Assembly: GCA_949752745.1 (NCBI GenBank)
Contig: OX457027.1
Span: 90,727,720-90,791,719, forward strand
Origin: Protula sp. h YS-2021
Lineage: Eukaryota > Annelida > Polychaeta > Sabellida > Serpulidae
Length of the DNA: 64,000 bases
Direction: 5' to 3'
In this document: in pieces, positions 16,761-28,900 of the stretch
Numbering within the stretch: position 1 is the stretch's first letter
How the letters are laid out: each line of letters begins with the position of its first letter
Made by a program: the position numbers and the translations under genes
Notes under the pieces: model-generated
Seen by the model: only the letters and a program-made list of their open reading frames with translations
Told to the model about the DNA's origin: nothing
Databases searched by the model: none

Positions 16761-17565
16761 CAACACTGTTATTTTTATACTTGGTATATTTATTTATCAG
16801 AGCTACAACGCGTTACATTGTATTGCTCATAGGGGTCAACTTTAGTTGCTCTGAGGCACTTTGTCGGCACAGTAATCCATATTATGTTGGAATATAGATA
16901 TAGTTCATGCAGTATGTACCTTTTGTGCACCCAAGGCCACATTTTTTATGTCATGTGTTTCTCAAAATTATACATTAAAGGTGAAAAAAAAACAGGCATC
17001 GGCCAGCTGTCAAATGTTTTGTTTATCTTCCGGGTTTGTTCTACCCAGCATGCCATTCGACCTTAGTTATAAAATATCTGACCTCTGTAGGGACCTGTCG
17101 ATTCTGTATATACCCGTTTACACTGCAGGCCCATTGGAGATTCCGCGAAAATAATACTCAGTAAGAGGGAGCTACTTTTTGTAATGTATATGTGCTCTGT
17201 ATTTATACATAACACGCAGATCTCCTCAGAGGTCATCTGTTTTATAACAACTCCTTGTTGTTTCCGCATAAATTTACGCATGCGCATGAGAGGAAAACAA
17301 AAGATGTCTGCCTGTGGGAATTTGTGGTTATTGCTAGAACTTGTTCTTTTATGAAAATATCAAGATATGTACAGTCTTCAACAACACATTTTCTTTGAGG
17401 GCACTCCATAACACTTCATAAATCTGGGTATGTATCTTAATATACTGCAATGTCGCCACAGAGGTGCCTCAAAGCGAGCGTAGTTTACTTGCATATAGTT
17501 ATATAGCGAGGATTTGAAGCCCTCCGCGAACCTCAGTAGCGGATGGCTTCTTGGAGCTAGAGTAT
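16761..17565. other. No gene seen
   Basis: AT-rich sequence with no convincing coding signal. Confidence 0.5.
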
Positions 17566-17745
17566 CCTAGTCCCAGTGGACCCTTTCTGTCTTCCTAGGT
17601 CAGAAAGGGTCACAGTTCCTATAATAGAAATGAATATTGATCTCAATTTTCGCGGTTCTAGATCTTTCGGCGCGCGTTCCAGGACACCGAGGTTCGGAGT
17701 AACATGCCTTTTCTTTAAAAGCACACTGAGAAGTATCCTGGCGCA
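17566..17745. mobile_element. Partial copy of MITE family 1
   Basis: It begins CTAGTCCCAGTGGACCC with the AGAAAGGGTC hairpin arm, and is truncated where the next, complete copy begins. Confidence 0.7.
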
Positions 17746-17757
17746 CTATTTTCGACC

Positions 17758-18263
17758 TAGTCCCAGCGGACCCTTTCTATCTTCCTAGGACAGAATGGGT
17801 CACAGTTCCTTCAATAGAAATGGCCATTGATCTCAATTTTCGAGCCTGTGGATCTTTCGGCGCACGTTCAATGACACCGAGGCTCGAACTGGCAGGCTTT
17901 TTCTTTAAAAGCACACTGAGAAGTACCCTGGCGGATTATTTTCGACCTCAGCGAAACTCCCAAACTCGAGATAAGCGTGGTTTTGCAACGGTGGATTCAC
18001 TGTTGTTGTGGGCGATAATAAGGGATTCGATATCCTGATCTCAAGAAAACACATATTTTTCTCAGTAAAATATTCTTATCTGAGCATAAAACTTGTGCGC
18101 CATAATTTATAATTGGGCCATTTATGTGATGCACCCTTTCTAAAATAACGCCGTTGGCCCCAGTCGTGCGCCGAGATTTGAAAATTGACTTCAATGGCAT
18201 TTCCTATTATAGGAACTATGACTCTTGCTGTCATAGGAAGACCGCAAGAGTCATCTGGGACTA
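17758..18263. mobile_element. Complete 506-bp MITE (family 1), TA-flanked with terminal hairpins
   Basis: The ends are TAGTCCCAG (17758-17766) and CTGGGACTA (18255-18263), an exact inverted repeat including TA on both sides, as expected for Tc1/mariner-type target duplications. Each end also forms its own hairpin: GACCCTTTCT with AGAATGGGTC on the left, and GACTCTTGC with GCAAGAGTC on the right. There is no ORF, so it would be mobilised in trans. Confidence 0.75.
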
Positions 18264-18940
18264 TTTTCGACCTCGTCCAAACTTCCAAAGTGGAGTAAAT
18301 AGTGGTTTTGCAACTGCAGATTCATTGTTGTTGTGGGCGATAATGGGAGATTCTATATTCTGATCTGAAGAAAACATCTGTTTTTCTCATTACAAAATTG
18401 TTATTTGACCATAAAAATTGTGCGCCATAATTTATAATTGGGTGAGTTATGTGATGCACCCTTTCTAAAATAACGCCATTAGCCGCAGTCGTGCGCCGAG
18501 ATTGCAAAATTGAGATCAATGACAAGTTATATTATAGGAACTATGACTCTTGCTGGGAAGCAGGAGTCATCTAGGACTACGAGTACCCTGGAGCATTATT
18601 TTCGACCTCAGCGAAACTCCGAAACTAGAGTAAAGTGTGGTTTTGCAACGGTTGATTCACTGTTGTTTTTGGCGATAATGAGGGATTCGATATCCTGATC
18701 TAAAAAAAAAAACCATATTTTTCTCAGTAAAAAATTGTTATCTGACCATAAAACTTGTGCGCCATTATTTATAATTTGGCCATTTATGTGATGCACCCTT
18801 TCTAAAATAACGCCGTTGGCCCCAGTCGTGCGCCGAGATTTGAAAATTGACATCAATGACATTTCCTGTTATACGTAGGAACTATGAGTCTTGCTGTCAT
18901 AGGAAGACCGCAAGAGTCATCTAGGACTACTGAATAATAA
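18264..18940. mobile_element. Two further partial MITE family 1 copies
   Basis: Pieces at about 18262-18580 and 18590-18935 repeat the TGTGGGCGATAATG, TTTATGTGATGCACCC and GTCGTGCGCCGAGATT blocks and end ATCTAGGACTAC. They read as nested or tandem truncated copies. Confidence 0.65.
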
Positions 18941-19855
18941 GCGGATTCGCACTTAGACTTTTGCCGAAAAATTTGCCGAATTTTGAATTTCGACTGCGAG
19001 GGAACCGGGTAAAAAAAATGATAGAAATGATAGAAAAATATAGAAGAAATATCGCAAAAATAGCTCATACTTCGAACATAAAAGAAATTGAAATATGAAA
19101 CTATTTGTTAAAACTTTCAGTAATTTTTTAAAATAGCATACGGGTTGTTCAATACCCGATTACTCTTTGATGCGAGAAAAAATTTATTTGACATTTAGGC
19201 GAAATCTCTCTCTCATCTCTTTCATTTTTTACCCGGTTATTTTTATTCGAAACGCAGAATTTTTGCACATTTTTATTGGGAACGCCCAAAGTGTGATTTG
19301 GCTGATGCAGCATGTCTTAGAATAAATCAGGATCGAGGCTCTTGGGGATGGTTGCTCAGCTGCAGTTTTATATTCCCACCCGTACGAGGGTGATGAGAAC
19401 GAATGGTTATAGTAGATCCTGTTTGCAGAAAGATAAAAATGTGCTCCTGTTTCGTAAAAAATAGGTTAGTGAAGTCGGTAGCGCGTTAAGCTTCGATGCA
19501 GCAGGACATGAATTCCAAACCCGCTCAAGGCAAATTTTGTGACTTGTTTCCCTTTATTGTTTTTTTTCTCAGTAATTATTTATAGTTCTGCCTCCTATAG
19601 AAGCCATGGTTTGCGTTGTAACCTGCGATGCAAGAGATTGCGAGTTGAAGTCCCCTGTACGCGTACTTTTTCATTTCCTCCCTTTGTGGCATGTACAGGC
19701 CATATTTTTAGTTCTGCCTCTCACAGAAGCATATAAAGCCCACACTACATTTATTTCTTTTTTCACGGGCATTCTTGTAATGGTTTTGGATAGTGAAAAA
19801 TACTCCAATTACTAATTTTGCCCCTGTTCCGAGTTGGAATTTGACGTATTCCAAG
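18941..19855. other. No gene seen
   Basis: AT-rich. Two short tRNA-like stretches (near 19478-19520 and 19628-19660) might be SINE relics, but neither gives a convincing cloverleaf. Confidence 0.4.
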
Positions 19856-21466
19856 AGGACCCTTCCGATCTTTCCAGCAGAGAAGGGATAACAGAGCAAC
19901 CAACTGATATCACCAGAGATGTCAGCTTTTTAGACCTGGCTATGAATCTTTTGGTGCACGTTCCAGGGCACCGAGACTTTTTCTTTGAAAACACAGTGAA
20001 AAAAGTGGTGCGTTATTTTCGGCCTCGACGACACTCCTAAACTTGAGCAAATGTGGCTTTGCGATTCTATATTCAGTGTTTTTGTGGGCGATAATGAGGG
20101 TTTCGACATCCCAACAAGAAGAGAAAACCGGTGTTTCTCAGTACAAAGTTGTTAATTAACCGTAAACATTGTGTGATAAGTGATAATTTATAGTGAAGTC
20201 ATTTATGTGACACACCCTTTCTAGCAAAACGCCGTTGTCTCATGGGTTCCTGGACGTTCCGTACCTTTTCCTTTCCGTACCCTGCCTTTCCGCACCTTTT
20301 TTATTGGACGTTCCGCACCCTGCCAAAAGACGTTCCGGACCCTATTTGGCCGAACCGCACCCTTTCTTATTTTCAGTCTTTTCTTCAAGTTTTATTTTTT
20401 TATATTTCATTTTCAACCTTGTTTTTCGGGAAAACAGATTTGCAGCATGATCAGTTGTAAATTATCCGATAAATTTTCAAATTGAGTAGTGAAGAGACCA
20501 GCAAAGTTTGCGTTTTGATGACCAATATTGATTAGCTCATTTTTCAGCACTGACTGCAATTTTAATCTTCTGAAGGACTTGATATTACGAGTTGAGTAAG
20601 TCAGTAATGGGTAAATGCTGCCAGCAGTACAATGAACTGAATAAAACTTAAGTATACGCCATTTACTCTGATGAGGGAGACGATTAACGGAGATCATAAC
20701 AGCCATCATTTGTACCCTGAGACAATAACTTAACGTCCAAAGACAGGGCTTACTCCCCCAAAACGGATTTACTCGCCAGAGGCAGGCATTACATTACTAA
20801 GACAGGCTATACACCAGAGGTGATATGCCGCGGTGTAGTGATCTCCGTTAAGATTAGCCCGAGGGATCACAGTGATCACAGTAAATTGCAATTTTTCAGT
20901 TTTATTCAGTGCGATGTACTGCTGGCAGCATTAGCTCGGTCCGGGCTGATTTACTCAAGTCGGAATATGAAATCCTTCAGTATACTGAAATTACATTCAA
21001 TTCGGGAGAAATTGAAGTGGTCACACGTTAGCCTCAATATTGTTGATTGCAATCAACTTGTTAAGTCATCGAAACGCAAACTTTGCTCTATTCTTCAGAA
21101 CTCAATTTGAAAATTTATCAGATAATTTACAACTGATCGCGGTGCAAAATCCTTTTTTTACCGAAAAATAATAATGAAAATGAAATAAACAATATTTAAG
21201 TCGAAGAAAACGCCGAAAATAAAAAAGGGTGCGGTTCGGTTAAATAGGGTGCGGAACGTCTTTTGGCAGGGTGCCGAACGTCCAAAAAAAGGGTACGGAA
21301 CGGTTCAAAAAGGGTGCGGAAAGGAAAAGGTACGTAACGTCCAGTCCCCGTCTCATGTAATGAGCCGAGATTAGCAAAACGGACACCCCCCCTCCTTCCA
21401 GTGGGAAGTTCTGTTCTAGAACTGTGACCCTTGCTGTCACAGGGAGACCGCAAGTCATCTGGGATT
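19856..21466. mobile_element. Old MITE family 1 copy split by a foldback insertion
   Basis: The left part (19856-20244) has the GAGGACCCTTCCGATCTTTCC end and the TGGGCGATAATGAGGG block; the right part (21358-21466) has GAACTGTGACCCTTGC and AAGTCATCTGGGATTA. They join across the insertion at 20245-21349. Confidence 0.65.
20245..21349. mobile_element. 1,105-bp foldback element with 8-bp target duplication
   Basis: It is flanked by GTCTCATG on both sides (20237-20244 and 21350-21357). Its ends are long inverted repeats: CTGGACGTTCCGTACC at the left, with the complement of CTGGACGTTACGTACC at the right, continuing through CGCACC-rich motifs for over 200 bp on each side. An 8-bp duplication fits hAT-type transposition. 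No transposase is present, so it is non-autonomous. Confidence 0.78.
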
Positions 21467-22098
21467 AAACTCTGACAATGGTTAATTATGTGTTGGGAAG
21501 AATGGCGTATATAAAGGGCAACCCACTTTGCTCATTTTTGTCTTGCACTATATACTAAAGAAAGTGCATCTCATAATGTTGTAACATAATTGCGGGTTCC
21601 AGGATATAAAAATGTTCAGTTGAACAGTACATCAAAATATGCACTTCGAAAAACGGTGATAAACATTTGCTGTCACTATGAGTGAATAAAAATAATTACC
21701 GCAAAAAAGATTATTCGCAACAATTTTTTTGATATCACTTTAGTTACGGGCGTCACATTTTCATATCGGGCCAGTCATTGTCGTCGTGATCTTTGCCTTA
21801 TTTTATTTCCTATATTGGTACTACGTTTTCAAAGAGTTTCGCTTTAAAGATGCATTTTTCGGAAAATCATGCAGTGGGAATTACAAATGTAAGTTTTTGA
21901 ACTTCATGATATCTAAAAAGTAAAATGCTGTTCCCGAAGAAACACTAAAACAATGCGAGTCAGCTGGGGTCTGTTTGTTGTCTAATGACTGTTATATATC
22001 ATTTCTTTCAGAATTGCAACTCGATAACCGGAAAACAAAACAAGGGGACATGTAGTGTGCAAGAAAGAAGTTATTGTGCAAAAAACTAAATTTCCGAG
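21467..22098. other. Upstream region of SYS1, possible 5' UTR exon from 22012
   Basis: A good acceptor (ATTTCTTTCAG, ending 22011) lies 87 bp before the SYS1 ATG, so the ATG exon may start at 22012 with a non-coding exon further upstream. No clear core promoter was identified. Confidence 0.4.
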
Positions 22099-23066
22099 AT
22101 GACAGGATTCCGGAGTTCCGTTTGGGATCCGGTGCTCATCATTGCCCAGATGATCTGCATGCAGTGCTGTTATTATATTTGTCTGGGAGGCTGGATCATC
22201 ATTGTAGACTTTATCCAGGGTACATACAGGTCCCTGGATCAGCTATTTGATTATGACGTAAGTGCCGCCCCCCGTTCCCCTTCTCCCCCCTCCCCTCCAA
22301 GGGGATGATTGGGACGTGTTGGATTAAGTCTGAGTTCAGGAAATTCTCGTGATTGAGTTTTGTCTTGTGCAAAAATCAACAAATAAAATTTTTAAAAGAG
22401 TTGATAAAAAAAAATTTGATTAAATGAAAAGAAAACGGAGTTTAAAGTTTGATATTATATTTGCAGATTTTGCAGTTTCATCAAACAGGTGGCAAACTAG
22501 TCATGTGTGCGTTCGTGCTGAATGCGTTGACGGGGTAAGATGGCTTCCGGTTCTCTACAAGCAGTTCTTCCTCATCAACAAGACAGCCTTCGCGTGTCGC
22601 CATTTAAATATGAGATTCTTGTATTCATCAGTGTATTTGTAAGAAAAAAGGTTGTAAATTCTCTGTATAATGTTCTTTCTATCGATGACGTGTAAACAAT
22701 CACTTGGTAAATAAACAATGAGTGTTTGCAGCGTTTGACAGTTGTTGACACAAGAAGAGTTAGAAAGGTTACCCTTGTGGGTCGTTCCACGTTCACTTCG
22801 AGTGTTGTGTGTTATTTTGTTTCAGATCGCTGGCGCTTTGGTACATTGTACAGAGAACAAAACTGTGTTTGGACTTTACGTGTACGCTGCACATGTTCCA
22901 CTTGGTCACGTGCTGGCTGTATAACAGTGCGTTTCCCTGCACCGCCACCTGGTGGCTGACCACGGTACTGTGTACTGTGTTAATGACAGTATTAGGAGAG
23001 TATTTGTGTATGCGGACTGAGTTACAAGCCATACCTCTCAATATGGGCCAGAAGGTAGACTTATAG
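22099..23066 (+). CDS. SYS1: SYS1 Golgi-localised integral membrane protein, 3 coding exons
   Basis: Coding exons are 22099-22257, 22467-22534 and 22826-23066. They join in phase (0, then 2) to 155 aa, close to the human protein (156 aa by memory). Donors are GTAAGT and GTAAGA; acceptors are TTTGCAG and TTTCAG. Exon 1 has FRSSVWDPVLIIAQMICMQ and RSLDQLFDYD; exon 3 has CLDFTCTLHMFHLVTCW and GEYLCMRTELQAIPLN, both strongly typical of SYS1. Four hydrophobic segments give the expected tetraspanning topology. SYS1 recruits the ARFRP1/ARL-type GTPase system to the trans-Golgi and supports endosome-to-Golgi traffic. It converges on VPS35. Confidence 0.95.
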
Positions 23067-25928
23067 CGCACGATGGGAATGTAGGTCATGTGTGAGTTGT
23101 GTGATATATTGAACAATTTCATGAAACTAGAGTAGAAACCGCTCTTCATATGCATAATGTTGCCACGTCGGACGGTGAGGTGAAGAGCGGGTGGGAGGGG
23201 GAGGGGAGGGGGTAGTGCCTAAGTTCTCTGTTGTTAACGATGGCCGGGACAGTTTTGGTCCGGATCGGATGAGTGGGGTTGATTCCTCATTGTTTCTTTC
23301 ACGCTCCCCCTCCCCTCCAACCCCTGTTCAAAGGGCAAAGGGCCTGCGTGTGTAAAATGAGTTAAACGAAAAGATTTTGCCCACTTCAGAATGTAGTACT
23401 GACGGGATCAGTGCGAGGACGATTTTTTGTGAACTATATATGTAGAAAGGTAGAAACGGAATACGGTCTCGTCATGTCAACTTGGGTGCTCGCGCGGTGC
23501 GCATTACAAGTATTATATGTAGTGATTTTGCCTAATCAATCTAAATAAGATCGGTCCTGATTCCCGGATATACTGAGGACTGTTCCAGAAAATCTTAGGA
23601 CTGTTCCAGAAAAACCTAGAACTGTGCCAGGAATACTTGGGTGTGTTCCAGAGAAAACTTAGGGCTATTACATTAATAGTTAGGACTGTTCCAGAAATAA
23701 TTGTTGGCGTAATGTGTGGCTCAGTCGACTGTACACGCACCAAAACCATGCGTACACAGCCTTTAGAAAAGCAGTGTTTTCTCTTTCTCATTATTCAATG
23801 CAGATGTTAAACTTATTTATATATTCCCTGAAATATTTAGCGTAACTACCCATGGACTGAGTGAGGTAGAAAATGTACATGTACCCTGAAATTATACTCC
23901 CTGATCATGGTTTCCCTGTAACGTCACGTGACAAGTAGTTTTACAAGCGACGGTGTCGTACTGATAACAGAGAAGCCGCTTCAAGCTGATGTGCAATTGT
24001 GGTGGTTGAATAGAAAGTCTAGCTCTTGTATTGAAGTCGAAGTGGCCTCTCAACCAGAGACTTTCAGCTGGTGTATTCTCAAAAGTGAACTGTACTCCTA
24101 CTCCGGTATTCACGAAAGTTAACTGCGCAGTTAACTGTACTCACAGAAGTGAAACTCGGCTGACCCAGCCGTATCACGCAAACAATTATAGATGGATTTT
24201 TGTCTGTTAAATAAGGTTAAATTTATTCGTTTACTTTCAGATGTTCTGGTTGTTAACAGAGTAGTTAATAGAATCAGTTAACTGTACAGTTAACTATTGT
24301 GAATACAGCCACTGAATTTTTGTGAATACGATCCCTGATGATGAAGGCTTTGGGAAAGCTTTCGTATCAATGTTTACGACTTGTTTTATTGACATCAGTT
24401 GGGCCCGGAAAAGCTGCAGTGACATAGTGTCGCGTGCGGACCTCTTGGCATTCAAAAGGCCACAATAAATCATGCTCACTTTTTATGCATAAAAATGAGG
24501 AAAACATTCCTAAATAGAATCTGGTCGTGATATTAGTTGGAGTGTTTTGTAATGATAATGAATTCTTTCGGGTTTTTTTTATTTTATTTTGCCAGTCAGG
24601 AAAGATTAGTGAATTTATTTATGAAGATGTGAACTGACAAAGTACGTACGCAAAAATTGTGACATTTGACCTCACCCCAACTTTCCTCTTGCCCTGTACG
24701 CAGAACGTGACGTCACCCGTCGTTTGCAACAGAAGTCACCCGCCCCCACCCTCCATGCGTAAGTATGCGTTCATTTGTCGTAAGACGTTCAAACGTTAGA
24801 TCATTTTCAATAGAAGGAATTTTCAATTCTTTGGTAAATTCTTTTTTATTCCAGTAACTTCGTCAAAATTGCCTTTTAACCGGTTTCCTCTTTTTATAAT
24901 CTAGTGAAATGAAGAAGGTGGTGGGGTGGGGTATGTTACCGAAATGTTACCCATTGTGTATCGTTTCGCATGAACTACATCATGTACATAAACAAAGAAT
25001 ATTTATATTGCAGCAATAAAACACAAGAAGAAAATTTTGAACTTTTTATTCTTTCCTTTTTTTGTTTAGGGTAACAGATCCTGAAGAGTCTTTTCTCTTA
25101 TTTGGAAAGGAAATTTTCCGATTAAAGTTCTGGTGTAAATTTACAGACAATACTTGTAAATGTTCTGAGAAGTAACACGCTACCGACAGGCGTTCCGCAA
25201 TGACAAATCGCTACTACATGAACAAAAGCTGTCTGGAAACTTGTAAGAACTGCGTCTGAAAATAGCACAATTTCAAATGGTCCTAAACAAATCGCTGAAA
25301 TGACTGCCGAGTGAAAACAGGACAAACCCCTAATAATTGCCACATAATAAACGGGCCCACAACATACCAAGCCAAAGAAAAATCAGGCCAGCTATTTAGC
25401 GGCAGTTCATTGCAATACCCAGGGCAACAACATCGTAACGTGCACTGTCACTGTCAATATTTCACATATTTTATAGATCTAAATGTTCAACAACAAATGC
25501 ATTATTTAAGTGGAAAAACAATCCGTGCTGTGAGTCGGTTTGCCATCAAGACCTCTCCCGCTTCAAGATAAACTACAATTTCAAATACATGATTGACTTA
25601 GATGAACACATTAAGTAAAATATTCTAATCCCCCCCCTTCCCCTCTCACCCCTCCAGCATCAAATACACTCTTCAATGCATTAGATTCTACCGCTGAAAT
25701 TCGATTTAATCCAGCATATCGCGACACGTTCCAATTTCAAAAATACATTATTACCAAAACACGTAAACATCACCGCGTTTTGACGTCACAATGCACCTCC
25801 CGTCAGCATTACGACGTCACATCGAAACACTACAAAATCATTCATTGTTCTCTCCTATCAAATAAAAAAATCCCTCTCTGCTCTGGCATTATGACGTCAC
25901 AATCACGATTGGCATTATGACGTCACAG
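23067..25928. other. Intergenic region between the 3' ends of SYS1 and VPS35
   Basis: No further gene is seen. AATAAA on + near 25014 and AATAAA on - near 25035-25040 are candidate polyadenylation signals. Three TGACGTCA palindromes lie at 25781, 25892 and 25918, the last touching the VPS35 stop. Confidence 0.5.
24106..24306. mobile_element. 201-bp MITE-like element with GTATTCAC ends
   Basis: GTATTCACGAAAGTTAACTG at the left matches the complement of the right end at 17 of 20 positions. It has no ORF. The target duplication is not clear. Confidence 0.55.
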
Positions 25929-28900
25929 TCAGACCGGCGGCAGGTCGAGGCCGCTGTAGAGCGAGGACGTATCGGGCTGCTCTTTGCGCATGCGCAGGTG
26001 TTCTATCGTGTTCTGGAAGTGTTTGTTGATCTGTTCAGTCTCCTCGTTCGCTTCGAGATTTGGCAAATCCTCCCGTATCTTCGTTATCACTTGGTTTAAC
26101 ACTTGTACAGTGACCTGCAATAGCACAGGGAAAAGGGTGTTAAATGAGGGTGTAGGGGGAGATCGGGTCATTCTTTTTGAGCAAAGGTATAAATACCGTT
26201 TGTGTGACCTCGCAGGACTGAAACCTCTTTCTCTCGACATTTATTTAGTTGCAGGAATAAATAAAAGTTGAGATAAAAAAATAGGATGATATTTGGTGAA
26301 CATTTTTGTTACAATTTGTAATCGCTAACGAAAAATTAGAGCTCGGATAAAACTACAAAATTAAATTCCCTTAATACGTCAAGTTTCGTGGCTGAAACTT
26401 CTTATTCTGAAATATGCACGCACGATACAAACCTGATCATTTCCTTTCTCATAGAAGTAGATGTAATTGTTGAGTATTTCCACAAAGAGTTGTACTTGTA
26501 CGGCGCTGTCCATGCACTGATTGGCTGTACGTAGTCCCTTCTTCAAGCACTCCAGAACACGCTTACCGTCCCGCATCTGTACAAAAAACACGGCTGCCTA
26601 GCAACGCCCGACATCACTTAGCAACACACACTCACATTCTACCAAGCACCCCAGAACACCTTACCGTCCCGCATATATACCATAGTACACAAAACTGCTT
26701 AGCAACGTCCCGACATCACATAGCAACAGACACTCACATCATCCCATGCAGTATCTTCTTCCAAGAACTCAAGACCACGCTTATCGTTCCGCATCTGTAC
26801 CAAAATACACACAGACGCCCTAGCAAGGTTCAACCATCACTTAGCAACACATATACATGCGTCATCGAGCATGCATAAACAATACACACAAACAATACAC
26901 ACAAACAATACACACAAACACATTCAAGTGTCTTCACCACACATCTGTCTGGGCAGAGGCCCAGTCTGTGTGGAGCTTTCGTCTCCTTGTAAATGTACCC
27001 GTTTTAAAACATCTTGTTTAACCAGAGCAGTGTGCAAGCCCACATATTCCCCACAGGCCCCCATCAGTTAAACACAGCCATCAATAGTCAATCAACAGCT
27101 GGTCCATTTTCCTGGGACGAACCTGGCCCATTTACAATACCGATCTGTGTTTGTTCCCATAGAAGCTACATACCAAGTTTCATTCAAATCCTTGCAGGAG
27201 TTTTTCAGTTATCGTGTAAACAAGCTCTTGATGACCGACCGACAGACACGCGGTCGATCGCATATATTTCCTGTGGGGAATAAACAAGTGGGTAGAATAT
27301 GGACAAGGGATTGATCCTTTACCAGCTAAATCCGCACCATTCTCACAGAGTGCTATTCCCTTCACCATGGGGATTGGGAGAGGGGGTCGGCGTTACCTCT
27401 TTGCCGTCCAGAACAGATTAGAACACAAAGCGAAGCCGCGGCAGTGATGGAGTGGGAGGTGGAGCGGGGGGGGGGGGGGTGTTACCTCTTTGCCGTCATT
27501 CTCCGCCGGTTTGCCCGACCAGAACAGATTAGAACACACAGCGACCCCGCGGCACTGGTCGGGTTTCTTCAGGAGGCGAGAGGCGGCCAGCGCGCACTGG
27601 GTCCGCAGCGGCTCGTGGTTTTCGTCACCAAAACACGTCATCTTCTCAAAGGTGGCGATAATCAGAGTAATGGCGGCCAACTGCGCCTTTGAGTCGCTAA
27701 TTTCGTCTTCGTAAATGGAAAACGCCTGTCCATGAGAAAAATGGATTTTCAATATATTGTTGGTTAAATGTAATTTGGCTGACTCGAAAGCACTGAAGGT
27801 GGTAGGAATGGAGGGGGAGGGGGGTAGGGGTTCAGAGGTAATTTCTAGTCTACGTCTATTTCCACTGAATGATGAGAGATTCAATATTCAACATACTTCT
27901 CGGCGTTTGCATATCGTTTGCATATCGTCACCAGATTGTTTTCCCTTTATATTTATATTGCATTTGCGGTCATGATCCTGTTCAAAAACGCACCTGTGAC
28001 ATGAACTCATATGCGACCGTTTCGTGTTTCTCAAACTCAATTTGATCCGCTGTGAGGGCGCCCTGCAGAAACAGCCGCAGCGGCAGCTCGGCCAGCTCTG
28101 CTTTTATTAGCGCGCCTATTGTCTGGTGGCAGAATGTGAACAGTTTACTGCATTTCTTCTCCCATTTCTCATCCTGTAATGCCAAAACGAAATCACTTTT
28201 TCTTGGGCTTCTTTGAGTTTTACTGGTAGCCTGTGAGTACCTGCAGAGCCACTAAATAAATAATAAGTTACAACCCTGAATATCAAGTTATCATAGAAAT
28301 CACAAAATACGCTATGATTTCTCAATTTTCTAAATGACACTCTTGCTTAGCTTAGAGCTGTCAAGGACCCAGTTTATCCTGACACCTGTCAACATTTTTG
28401 CCAGACATTCGTGGAGACATCTTGTTTTGGTTTTACTGACTACAATACCTAGCTTAATGTAGAATCGTCATTTTCTTTACAATTGGCGGAGAAGACGATA
28501 GTTGACCAAGTGACTGACTGAAATGAATGACTGACCGACTAAGTGATTCACTGGGTGAGGAAGAAGACGATGGTTGACTGGCTGATTGATTGAGTGAATG
28601 ATTGACCGACTAAGTTATTCACTGGGTGTGATAGTAACGCACGTCTTCGCGCTGCCGGCTGTAGCGACCCTCGAGGCCGTAGACTGAGAAGATGGTTGAG
28701 TGGCTGAGTGAGTGAACGACTGGCAGACTAAGTGATTCACTGGGCTAGGAAGAAGACGATGCTTGATTGAGTGATTGATTGAGTGAATGATTGACCGACT
28801 AAGCGATTCACTGGGTGAGAGTTACGCACGCCCTCGCGCTGCTGGTTGTAGCAACCCGCGAGGCGGTAGACGGAGAAGACGAGGGTTGTTTGAGTGATTG

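Noticed and set aside
19478..19665. Two tRNA-like stretches with A/B-box-like sequence
   Set aside because: I could not fold a convincing cloverleaf; at best diverged SINE relics.
25122..25370. 82-codon minus ORF between SYS1 and VPS35
   Set aside because: Lies in the probable 3' untranslated or intergenic sequence, without motif or support.
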